Source: Pseudorhodobacter antarcticus (lineage in GTDB: Bacteria > Pseudomonadota > Alphaproteobacteria > Rhodobacterales > Rhodobacteraceae). From it: a DNA stretch of 10,989 nt. The notes beneath the pieces were generated by a model. It saw only the letters and a list, made by a program, of their open reading frames with translations. It searched no databases and was not told where the DNA came from. The stretch spans positions 1 through 10,989 of the forward strand of contig CAMAWZ010000053.1 in assembly GCA_945861995.1 (NCBI GenBank), in the 5' to 3' direction. The position numbers were made by a program, and so were the translations under genes. Shown here piece after piece: positions 1 to 6,507 of this stretch (positions are counted from its first letter, which is position 1; the number at the start of each line of letters is the position of its first letter).

Positions 1-831
1 GCCACATCGGTGATTGGTCTGCTGGCCGTGTCGGCGACCATTGTCATCATCACAGGCGGGATTGATCTGTCGGTCGGCACAGCAATGACCTTTACCGCCG
101 TGACTGCGGGTATGCTGCTGACATGGCTGCAGTTGCCCATTCCTGTGGGGGTGGTTGGGGCGATTGTGATGGGCGCGTTGACGGGGTTGGCCTCGGGGGC
201 GTTTATCACCAAAATGCGCATTCCTCCCTTTATTGCCACGCTGGGCATGATGTTGGTTCTAAAGGGATTGTCGCTGATTTTGACGGGCACCAAGCCGATT
301 TATTTCAACGACAGCCCCGGCTTTACAAGCATCGCCCAAGGCTCGATTGTGGGGGCGCTGCTGCCCGCCTTTCCTGTGCCCAACGGCGTTGTGATCCTGT
401 TTTTGGTGGCCGCTGGCGTGGCCTATATTCTGAACCGTACTGTGCTGGGCCGCTATACCTATGCGCTGGGTTCCAATGAAGAGGCCGCGCGCCTGTCTGG
501 CGTGAACGTAGATGCTTGGAAAATGGCGATTTACGCGCTGGCGGGGGCGGTGACGGGCGTGGCAGGCGTGGTGCTGGCGGCGCGTTTGAATTCGGCGCAG
601 CCCGCGCTGGGGCAGGGATACGAGTTAGAGGCGATTGCCGCCGTGGTGATTGGCGGCACGTCGCTGGCGGGCGGGCGCGGCACGATCCTGGGCACGCTGA
701 TTGGCGCGCTGATTATGTCGGTTATGACAAACGGGCTGCGGATTTTGTCGGTGGCCCCCGAATGGCAAATCGTCGCCACAGGCGCGATTATTATCGGCGC
801 TGTTTACGCCGATAGCTTACGCAAAAAATGA
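1..831 (+). CDS. CUT2-type sugar ABC transporter permease, RbsC-like (5' truncated)
   Basis: Inner-membrane permease of a ribose/xylose-type (CUT2) ABC importer. It forms the channel through which the sugar delivered by the binding protein is moved using ATPase energy. The frame is open to the left edge (A-T-S before the first GTG at 10), so the N-terminus lies outside; about 276 residues remain of a usual 310-340. Seen directly: several hydrophobic spans, the family signature GIDLSVG near the start, a cytoplasmic loop GRYTYALGSNEEAARLSGV that contacts the ATPase, and the C-terminal AIAAVVIGGTSLAGGRGT segment typical of BPD_transp_2 permeases. It ends 60 bp before the binding-protein gene on the same strand, so it is probably in one operon with it. 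The ATPase gene must lie upstream, outside the window. The substrate cannot be read from the permease; the downstream genes suggest a 6-deoxy or L-galacto-type sugar. Confidence 0.93.
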   Translation, partial: ATSVIGLLAVSATIVIITGGIDLSVGTAMTFTAVTAGMLLTWLQLPIPVGVVGAIVMGALTGLASGAFITKMRIPPFIATLGMMLVLKGLSLILTGTKPIYFNDSPGFTSIAQGSIVGALLPAFPVPNGVVILFLVAAGVAYILNRTVLGRYTYALGSNEEAARLSGVNVDAWKMAIYALAGAVTGVAGVVLAARLNSAQPALGQGYELEAIAAVVIGGTSLAGGRGTILGTLIGALIMSVMTNGLRILSVAPEWQIVATGAIIIGAVYADSLRKK

Positions 832-834
832 CAA

Positions 835-851
835 AGGGCGGCCAACGCCTT
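835..851 (+). other. Weak intercistronic hairpin between permease and binding-protein genes
   Basis: AGGGCG (835-840) can pair with CGCCTT (846-851) around a 5-base loop, giving five Watson-Crick pairs and one G-U. There is no following T tract. It might influence mRNA processing or differential expression between the permease and binding-protein genes, but a stem this short is common by chance. The rest of the 60-bp gap holds the binding-protein SD and no obvious promoter. Confidence 0.2.
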
Positions 852-880
852 GGGATTTACAATACCAAACCGTGAACCTT

Positions 881-886
881 AGGAGG
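881..886 (+). promoter_or_regulatory. Consensus Shine-Dalgarno of the sugar-binding protein gene
   Basis: A perfect AGGAGG lies five bases before ATG 892. It is the strongest ribosome binding site in the window and fixes the start of the binding-protein gene. It fits the need for many more copies of the periplasmic protein than of the permease. Confidence 0.85.
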
Positions 887-891
887 AAATC

Positions 892-1830
892 ATGTTCACA
901 CGTCGCACACTTTTGGGGACAACCGCTGCCTTTGCCATGTTGGCAACCAGCGCTGCTGCTCAAGAAAAACTGTACATCCCGCTGATCTCGAAAGGGTTTC
1001 AACACCAGTTCTGGCAAGCGGTGAAACTGGGTGCCGATAAGGCCGCAGCCGAATTTGGTGTTGAAGTCACCTTTGAAGGCCCAGAAACCGAAGCACAGGT
1101 CGATAAGCAAATTGAAATGCTGACCACCGCCCTGTCGAAAAAGCCCGCCGCGATTGGTTTTGCCGCGCTGGATAGCCAAGCGGCTATTCCATTGCTGCAA
1201 CAGGCCAAGGATGCGGGCATTCCTGTAGTTGCCTTTGACTCTGGCGTAGACAGCGATATTCCAGTATCGACCGCATCCACATCGAACGTGGCGGCATCGG
1301 CGCTGGCTGCAAGCAAAATGGCCGAACTGATCGGTGGCGAGGGCAAAGTCGCCGTCATCGCACACGACCAAACCTCGCGCACGGGGATTGATCGTACCGA
1401 AGGTTTTGTCAATGAAATCAAAGCTAACCATCCTGGCATCGAGATTGTCGCCGTGGAAGTGGGCGGCGGTGATCAGCTCAAGTCGGCTGAAATCGCCAAG
1501 ACCTTGCTGGCGGCTAACCCTGATCTGAAGGGCATGTTCGCCACCAACGAAGGCGGCGCGATTGGCATGGTTAATGGCGTGCAAGAGGCTGGTGGCAAAG
1601 TTGTGATCATCGGCTTTGACAGCGGCAAAGCACAGAAAGACGCGATCATTTCGGGTCTGTTGGCGGGCGCTATCACGCAAAACCCTGTCGGCATCGGTTA
1701 TGAAACCGTCAAGGCTGCCGTTGCGGCTGCCAAGGGCGAGCCTGTTGAAAAGAACATCGACACTGGGTTCTACTGGTACGATGCGACAAACATCGGCGCG
1801 CCAGAAATCGCTGCGGTTCTGTACGACTAA
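892..1830 (+). CDS. Periplasmic sugar-binding protein of CUT2 ABC importer (RbsB-like)
   Basis: Substrate-binding protein that captures a sugar in the periplasm and hands it to the RbsC-like permease. The 312 residues fit the Peripla_BP_4 (ribose/galactose-binding) family. Residues 1-23 form an export signal: TRRTLL near the N-terminus, a hydrophobic core, then an A-A-A cleavage site before Q24-E25. The twin arginine makes Tat export possible besides Sec. The mature part shows family features: the first-strand region LYIPLISKGFQHQFW, a hinge-region VAFDSGVDSD, SRTGIDRTEGF in the middle, and GFDSGKAQKDAI late in the chain. The start at 892 is set by a perfect SD. It lies after the permease and before catabolic genes, with a strong hairpin behind its stop codon. 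The neighbours suggest L-fucose or a related aldose as ligand, but the sequence alone does not prove this. Confidence 0.93.
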   Translation: MFTRRTLLGTTAAFAMLATSAAAQEKLYIPLISKGFQHQFWQAVKLGADKAAAEFGVEVTFEGPETEAQVDKQIEMLTTALSKKPAAIGFAALDSQAAIPLLQQAKDAGIPVVAFDSGVDSDIPVSTASTSNVAASALAASKMAELIGGEGKVAVIAHDQTSRTGIDRTEGFVNEIKANHPGIEIVAVEVGGGDQLKSAEIAKTLLAANPDLKGMFATNEGGAIGMVNGVQEAGGKVVIIGFDSGKAQKDAIISGLLAGAITQNPVGIGYETVKAAVAAAKGEPVEKNIDTGFYWYDATNIGAPEIAAVLYD

Positions 1831-1840
1831 GCCAAATATC

Positions 1841-1863
1841 GGAGGGGCCGCGTTGGCCCCTCC
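1841..1863 (+). terminator. Strong intercistronic hairpin after the binding-protein gene
   Basis: GGAGGGGCC (1841-1849) and GGCCCCTCC (1855-1863) form a perfect 9-bp GC-rich stem with a 5-base loop GCGTT. It starts 11 bases after the binding-protein stop and ends 30 bases before the likely start of the next gene. What follows is C-rich and then TTTGACCTTTG, not a clean T run, so a complete rho-independent terminator is unlikely. The more likely roles are partial termination and protection of the binding-protein mRNA 3' end, as known for the malE-malF type of intercistronic hairpin. No promoter is evident between the hairpin and the next gene. Confidence 0.65.
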
Positions 1864-1893
1864 ACCCCCCTTTGACCTTTGATGGATACACTT

Positions 1894-2748
1894 ATGAAAC
1901 TGCTGCGTTACGGGCCAAAGGGCCAAGAAAAACCTGGAATTTTGGACAGCGCGGGGCAGATCCGCGATTTGTCGGGCCATGTGGCCGATATTGGCGGGGC
2001 GGCACTGTCACCCGCTGGGCTGGCGGCGATTGCGGCGCTGAATATCCAAAGCCTGCCCGTGGTTGCGGGCACGCCGCAGCAAGACATTCGTCTTGGCCCC
2101 TGCGTGGGCGGGACGCGCAAGTTTATTTGCATTGGCCTAAACTATGCCGACCATGCGGCCGAAACGGGCGCGGCCATACCTGCCGAGCCGATTATTTTTA
2201 ACAAATGGATCACCGCGATGTGCGGCCCTGATGACACGGTCGAGATCCCTCGCGGATCGGTGAAAACCGATTGGGAGGTCGAACTGGGCGTGGTCATAGG
2301 CACGGGCGGCACATACATTGATGAGGCGCGCGCGCTGGATCATGTGGCGGGGTATTGCGTGATCAACGATGTATCCGAACGCGAATACCAGATCGAACGC
2401 GGCGGCACATGGGACAAGGGCAAGGGATGCGATACCTTTGGCCCCACTGGCCCTTGGCTGGTCACCCCTGACGAGGTTGGCGACATTGCGAACTTGGCCA
2501 TGTGGCTAGAGGTGGACGGCCATCGCTATCAAAACGGCAGCACCTCGACGATGATTTTCGGCGTGGCGCATCTGATTTCCTATTTGTCGCAATTTATGTC
2601 CCTTGAGGCTGGCGATGTTATTTCTACAGGCACCCCGCCCGGCGTGGGCCTTGGGCAAAAACCGCCCGTCTACCTGAAGGGGGGCGAAGTGATGCGACTG
2701 GGCATTGCGGGGCTTGGAACACAAACACAAAAGGTGGTGCGGACATGA
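1894..2748 (+). CDS. Fumarylacetoacetate hydrolase family protein, probable 2,4-diketo-3-deoxy-L-fuconate hydrolase
   Basis: Cytosolic metal-dependent hydrolase of the FAH superfamily, which cleaves C-C bonds in diketo acids. In the oxidative L-fucose/L-rhamnose routes such an enzyme splits 2,4-diketo-3-deoxy-L-fuconate (or rhamnonate) to pyruvate and L-lactate; assignment to that step rests on the fuconate dehydratase gene next door. Seen in its 284 residues: the region KFICIGLNYADHAAE (76-90), metal ligands likely E128 and E130 in DWEVELG and D159 in VINDVSERE, then KGKGCDTFGPTGPWLV (175-190) and the C-terminal STGTPPGVGLG loop. I chose ATG 1894 because MKLLRYG is the usual family N-terminus; ATG 1882 and TTG 1879 are in frame but add residues and lack an SD. 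Its stop overlaps the next start (ATGA), implying translational coupling. A different diketo acid remains possible. Confidence 0.85.
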   Translation: MKLLRYGPKGQEKPGILDSAGQIRDLSGHVADIGGAALSPAGLAAIAALNIQSLPVVAGTPQQDIRLGPCVGGTRKFICIGLNYADHAAETGAAIPAEPIIFNKWITAMCGPDDTVEIPRGSVKTDWEVELGVVIGTGGTYIDEARALDHVAGYCVINDVSEREYQIERGGTWDKGKGCDTFGPTGPWLVTPDEVGDIANLAMWLEVDGHRYQNGSTSTMIFGVAHLISYLSQFMSLEAGDVISTGTPPGVGLGQKPPVYLKGGEVMRLGIAGLGTQTQKVVRT

Positions 2749-4019
2749 CCAAGATAACAGGCCTGCGCACGGCGGATGTGCGCTTTCCCACCTCGCAGCA
2801 TTTGGACGGATCGGACGCTATGAACCCTGATCCCGATTATTCGGCGGCCTATGTCATTCTGGAAACCGATGGCCCGCATGAAGGGCATGGCCTGACGTTT
2901 ACAATCGGGCGCGGGAACGAGATTTGCATTACCGCAATCGAGGCGCTGGGCAATCTGGTGAAGGGCCTTGATATGGACTGGGTCGCCGCCGATATGGGGC
3001 GGTTCTGGCGGTTCATGACCTCGGATTCGCAATTGCGCTGGATTGGGCCTGACAAGGGCGCGATCCATCTGGCCACGGGCGCGGTTGTGAACGCCGTTTG
3101 GGACTTATGGGCCAAAATGGAAGGCAAACCCGTTTGGCAATTGGTCGCCGATATGCCGCCCGAAGAATTGGTGGCTTGCATCGATTTTCGTTATATCACC
3201 GATTGCATCACGCCCGAATGGGCGTTGGAGTTTCTGACCGCGCAGGCCAAAACAAAAGAAGATCGCCGCGCGGTTTTGCTGAAAGAAGGCTATCCGTGCT
3301 ATACCACGTCGGCAGGTTGGCTGGGGTATGATGATGACAAATTGCGCCGTCTGTGCCGCGAGGCGGTGGATGCAGGCTTTCGCCATATCAAGATGAAAGT
3401 GGGCCGCGATTTAGACGACGACTTGCGCCGTCTAACCATCGCCCGCGACGCGGTTGGCCCCGATGTCAACCTTATGATCGACGCCAATCAAGTGTGGGAA
3501 GTGGACGAGGCGATTGAGTGGGTCAACAAGCTGGCCTTTATCAAGCCGTGGTTCATCGAAGAGCCGACCAGCCCCGACGACGTGGCAGGCCATAAGAAAA
3601 TTCGCCAAAACGTGGCCCCTGTGCAGGTGGCGACGGGCGAAATGTGTCAAAATCGCATTATGTTCAAGCAGTTCATCATGGAAGGCGCGATTGACGTAGT
3701 GCAAATCGACGCCTGCCGTTTGGGGGGGTTGAACGAAGTGTTGGCCGTGATGCTCATGGCCGCCAAGTATGACCTAAAGGTTTGCCCCCACGCGGGCGGG
3801 GTGGGGCTGTGCGAATATGTGCAGCATATGTCGATGATCGATTATCTGTGCATCGCCGGCACGCGCGAGGGGCGGGTGATTGAATTTGTCGACCATCTGC
3901 ACGAGCATTTCATCGACCCCTGCGTGATTAAAAACGCAGCCTATATGCCGCCCACAATGGCAGGGTTTTCGATTGAAATGAAACCCGCCTCTATTGAGGC
4001 CTATCGGTTCAAAGGATAG
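2745..4019 (+). CDS. fucD: L-fuconate dehydratase (enolase superfamily)
   Basis: Dehydrates L-fuconate to 2-keto-3-deoxy-L-fuconate (EC 4.2.1.68) in the cytosol. The 424 residues and motif order match the FucD group of the mandelate-racemase-type enolase superfamily: KMK base motif (K216, K218), metal ligands D246 (in DAN), E272 (in IEEPTSPDD) and E299 (in ATGEMCQNR), and the Asp-His dyad D322 and H349 (in CPHAGG). These fall at a near-constant offset from the positions I recall for the characterised Xanthomonas enzyme. Known family members also accept L-galactonate, D-arabinonate and related acids, so the physiological substrate could be another L-galacto-configured acid. The gene starts inside the previous stop codon (ATGA), with AAGGTGG upstream as SD, and is followed six bases after its stop by the SDR gene. 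All catalytic residues expected are present. Confidence 0.92.
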   Translation: MTKITGLRTADVRFPTSQHLDGSDAMNPDPDYSAAYVILETDGPHEGHGLTFTIGRGNEICITAIEALGNLVKGLDMDWVAADMGRFWRFMTSDSQLRWIGPDKGAIHLATGAVVNAVWDLWAKMEGKPVWQLVADMPPEELVACIDFRYITDCITPEWALEFLTAQAKTKEDRRAVLLKEGYPCYTTSAGWLGYDDDKLRRLCREAVDAGFRHIKMKVGRDLDDDLRRLTIARDAVGPDVNLMIDANQVWEVDEAIEWVNKLAFIKPWFIEEPTSPDDVAGHKKIRQNVAPVQVATGEMCQNRIMFKQFIMEGAIDVVQIDACRLGGLNEVLAVMLMAAKYDLKVCPHAGGVGLCEYVQHMSMIDYLCIAGTREGRVIEFVDHLHEHFIDPCVIKNAAYMPPTMAGFSIEMKPASIEAYRFKG

Positions 4020-4025
4020 CGCGCG

Positions 4026-4796
4026 ATGGATATGGGGCTGGCGGGCAAAGTGGTGATTGTGACGGGCGGCGCATCGGGTATTGGGGCTGCCATTTCCGAA
4101 GTGCTGGCCGAAGAGGGGGCCGTTCCCGTGATCATCACCCGCCGCGCGCCCGATGGGGCTTGGCTGGCGGGCCTGCCGCGTGCAAAGGTTATTCTGGCCG
4201 ATTTGGCCGATGATGATCAATGCCGCGCGGCGGTGGCCGCGGCGCGGGCAGAGTTTGGCCGTATTGATGGGTTGGTCAACAATGCAGGCGCGAATGACAG
4301 CGTGGGGCTGGACGCTGGCCCCGATGCTTTTCGCGCCAGCTTAGACCGCAATTTGGTGCATTATTATACGATGGTGCATCTGCTGGCGGATGATCTGCGC
4401 GCCAGCAAAGGCGCAATTGTCAACGTGTCGTCGAAAACGGCGCTGACGGGGCAGGGTGGCACTTCGGCCTATGTTGCAGCCAAAGCCGCGCAATTGGGGC
4501 TGACGCGCGAATGGGCGGCGGCGTTTTTGCAGGATGGCGTGCGCGTGAATGCGGTGATCCCTGCCGAGGTGATGACGCCCCTTTATGCCAATTGGCTGGC
4601 GACCTTTCCCGACCCTGCCGCAAAACTGGCCGAGATAACCCGAAACATCCCCCTTGGTCAGCGCATGACCACACCGCGCGAAATTGCCGATACGGTGGTG
4701 TTTCTGCTGTCAGCCCGCGCCAGCCACACCACGGGCCAATGGCTGTTTCCTGATGGCGGTTATACCCATTTAGACCGCGCTTTGGCAGGGGTTTAG
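4026..4796 (+). CDS. SDR-family NAD(P)-dependent dehydrogenase, probable L-fucose dehydrogenase
   Basis: Classical short-chain dehydrogenase of 256 residues. Seen: the dinucleotide loop TGGASGIG (13-20), NNAG (85-88), N109, catalytic S136, Y149 and K153 (YVAAK), and C-terminal FPDGG. The N-terminus with MDxxLxGKVVIVTGGASGIGAAIS resembles bacterial L-fucose dehydrogenases (EC 1.1.1.122, L-fucose to L-fuconolactone), which fits the fuconate dehydratase gene before it. The alternative is 2-keto-3-deoxy-L-fuconate 4-dehydrogenase, the other SDR of the pathway; sequence alone does not fully separate the two. Start 4026 is preferred over ATG 4032 because AAGGA at 4012-4016 sits nine bases upstream of it. 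It is the last plus-strand gene of the left operon and runs against the aldolase gene, with only 21 bases between the two stop codons. Confidence 0.82.
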   Translation: MDMGLAGKVVIVTGGASGIGAAISEVLAEEGAVPVIITRRAPDGAWLAGLPRAKVILADLADDDQCRAAVAAARAEFGRIDGLVNNAGANDSVGLDAGPDAFRASLDRNLVHYYTMVHLLADDLRASKGAIVNVSSKTALTGQGGTSAYVAAKAAQLGLTREWAAAFLQDGVRVNAVIPAEVMTPLYANWLATFPDPAAKLAEITRNIPLGQRMTTPREIADTVVFLLSARASHTTGQWLFPDGGYTHLDRALAGV

Positions 4797-4821
4797 GGGG
4801 CGTGTGTTTAGGGGCGTTTAG
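4791..4821. repeat. Short imperfect tandem repeat at convergent stop codons
   Basis: GTTTAGGGGGCGT (4791-4803) is followed by GTTTAGGGGCGT (4806-4817), and GTTTAG appears a third time at 4816-4821. The first copy carries the SDR stop TAG (4794-4796). The second offers another TAG in the same frame 15 bases on (4809-4811). The third overlaps the aldolase stop on the other strand. It may be a small slippage duplication. No terminator hairpin is visible in this 21-bp convergent gap. Confidence 0.6.
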
Positions 4822-5660
4822 TCCGCCCGCCCTGATGCGCCCAAGTTGCGCAGAACGGCAGCCGCTGCGGCCATAACGTGGCCTTCGGTTTGTGATAAAA
4901 TCGCGATGCGGTCAAACTGGGCAGGATCGCGCGCAAGGCTGCCCCGCAGGGCCGCGCCAAAGGCCATGCGCAATTCGGTGCCAATGTTGAATTTGGCAAC
5001 CCTGCCGCTGGCGGCAAGCTGCGCGCGCTGCGCGGCGGGCACGCCAGACCCACCATGGATGACCAAGGGGACGTCCGTTTGCGCGCGGATCGCGGTGAGT
5101 TGCACCAAATCCAGACCCCCGCCCGCGCTTTGCTGCAAATGCACATTTCCCACAGATATGGCCATGGCATCCACCCCCGTTTGCCGCGCAAAAAGGGCCG
5201 CCTCAGCTGGGTCAGTGCCAGCCGAGGCAACCCCGCCCGCATAGCCGACAATACCGATTTCTCCTTCGCAAGACGCGCCCGCGCTATGGGCCAATTCCAC
5301 TGCAGAGGCGGTGAGATCTATGTTCGCCTGCAAGGGTAGTTTTGATCCGTCGATCATCACGGATGTAAACCCTTCGCCCAGCGCGGCGCGGCAATCTTCC
5401 AGCGTATAGCCGTGATCTAAATGCACAGCCACAGGCACGCAGGCGCCTTCGGCTAAATGGCGCAGCATGCGGGCCAAAATGGGCAACGGCGTATGGGCGC
5501 GGCACCCTGGCCCTGCTTGCAAGATAATGGGCGCGCGCTCGGCCTCGGCGGCGGCGACATAGGCGCGCATATCCTCCCAGCCCAAACAGACCAGCCCAGG
5601 CACGGCATAACCGCCGCGCTGCGCTGGCCCCAGAACTTGCGCAAGGGTTGCCAGCGTCAT
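4818..5660 (-). CDS. iolJ: Class II ketose-bisphosphate aldolase, IolJ-like
   Basis: Zinc-dependent class II aldolase of 280 residues. By context it should cleave 6-phospho-5-dehydro-2-deoxy-D-gluconate to DHAP and malonate semialdehyde (EC 4.1.2.29), the last step reached from the IolC and IolB activities encoded just upstream. Seen: HLDHG (80-84) with catalytic D82 and zinc ligand H83, MIDGSKLPLQANI (102-114), E134 in EGEIG, zinc ligand H174 in SVGNVHLQ, H202 in LVIHGGSG, and the DHAP-binding KFNIGTELR (223-231). The loop around H174 differs from the usual GTAHG, and N-terminal PGLVCLGWED replaces the common Asn-containing strand, so it is a divergent member. Its ATG overlaps the iolB-like stop (ATGA). 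Fructose- or tagatose-bisphosphate aldolase activity cannot be excluded; the gene symbol is by context. Confidence 0.8.
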   Translation of the reverse strand: MTLATLAQVLGPAQRGGYAVPGLVCLGWEDMRAYVAAAEAERAPIILQAGPGCRAHTPLPILARMLRHLAEGACVPVAVHLDHGYTLEDCRAALGEGFTSVMIDGSKLPLQANIDLTASAVELAHSAGASCEGEIGIVGYAGGVASAGTDPAEAALFARQTGVDAMAISVGNVHLQQSAGGGLDLVQLTAIRAQTDVPLVIHGGSGVPAAQRAQLAASGRVAKFNIGTELRMAFGAALRGSLARDPAQFDRIAILSQTEGHVMAAAAAVLRNLGASGRAD

Positions 5661-6496
5661 TTGAACTTGGCCACCATATCCATGATGCCTGGAATAGTAT
5701 GCAACTGGGCTGCATGGGTAGGCTGGAAATACTGCTTCAGGCTGCGCTGGCTTTGCCCGCCCAGAATGGTGAAATAATACATCTCATACCCCGGCAGCAC
5801 GCAGCAGGGATGGTACCCCTTATCAATCAGCACAGTCGAGCGGTTCATGATGTGATAGGCATCGCCCACCTGATTATCCACGCGCTGCAACATTTGCAGG
5901 CCCGACCCATAATCGGGGCGAAAGCGAAAGTTATAGCATTCGTCGTGGCGCGTCTCATCAGGCAGGCGGTCTGTGTCGTGTTTGTGGCTGGGAAAGCCCG
6001 ACCAGCCGCCCGCGCCCACGGTGAACAGTTCGGACACCAGCAGGCGGCCTACGCGGTCGTGGTATGCTGCGCCAAGGATATGCTTTATCTTGCGGTGAGT
6101 TTTCGTGTCGTCCGATCCATACTGGACGCGGTCAATATCGGGCGCGCGCACGGCAAAGGGGCGCAGCGTTTCGCCGTATTGCGCGCCTGCAATAAAGACC
6201 TCGGTATCGGTCAGCGCGGTCATGCGCGCGCCGGTATGTTGGGGCACATAAACGCCCTCAGGCTCTCCATCCCAAACATCTGCGCCGCGCTGGCCGATGG
6301 CGGCAAAGGTCTGCCCCGCCGCCTCGACTGTGACGGTGCCCGTGGCGGGCACAACGCAGGTTTCATAGCCGCGCGTGCGATAATCGAACGTCTGCCCTGC
6401 GCCTAAGCGGATGATGTTGAAATAGACGTAGGGCACAAGCGGGTGATCTATATCCACGATGGGGCGGTTTTGGTTATCGTGCGGGGCGATATGCAT
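5657..6496 (-). CDS. iolB: 5-deoxy-glucuronate isomerase, IolB-like (divergent)
   Basis: KduI/IolB-family bicupin. The family reaction is 5-deoxy-D-glucuronate to 2-deoxy-5-keto-D-gluconate (EC 5.3.1.30) in inositol catabolism. In its 279 residues the C-terminal cupin carries the metal site: H171 and H173 in WSGFPSHKHD, E186 in HDECYNF and H229 in DKGYHPC. The N-terminal cupin (about 20-120) is less conserved, as usual. The segments between E186 and H229 and the C-terminal tail (YFQPTHAAQLHTIPGI) look unlike the Bacillus-type IolB I know, so substrate specificity may differ. The start ATG at 6494-6496 has AAGGAAG just upstream, overlapping the stop of the kinase gene. It sits between kinase and aldolase genes in one minus-strand operon, with an ATGA overlap to the aldolase. 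Confidence 0.83.
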   Translation of the reverse strand: MHIAPHDNQNRPIVDIDHPLVPYVYFNIIRLGAGQTFDYRTRGYETCVVPATGTVTVEAAGQTFAAIGQRGADVWDGEPEGVYVPQHTGARMTALTDTEVFIAGAQYGETLRPFAVRAPDIDRVQYGSDDTKTHRKIKHILGAAYHDRVGRLLVSELFTVGAGGWSGFPSHKHDTDRLPDETRHDECYNFRFRPDYGSGLQMLQRVDNQVGDAYHIMNRSTVLIDKGYHPCCVLPGYEMYYFTILGGQSQRSLKQYFQPTHAAQLHTIPGIMDMVAKFK

Positions 6497-6507
6497 TGAA
6501 CTTCCTT

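Noticed and set aside
1879..1893. Earlier starts (TTG 1879, ATG 1882) for the FAH-family gene
   Set aside because: Neither has an SD, and the family N-terminus begins MKLLRYG at ATG 1894.
817..1980. 387-codon open frame on the minus strand across the binding-protein gene
   Set aside because: It lies antisense to a clear gene with SD and signal peptide, has no recognisable domain and no good SD, and looks like the mirror frame expected in GC-rich codons.
4797..4817. Terminator between the convergent SDR and aldolase genes
   Set aside because: No inverted repeat or T tract could be found in these 21 bases, only the direct repeat.
5648..6406. 252-codon plus-strand open frame antisense to the iolB-like gene
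   Set aside because: The minus-strand protein has conserved metal ligands and operon overlaps; the plus-strand frame shows no family features.
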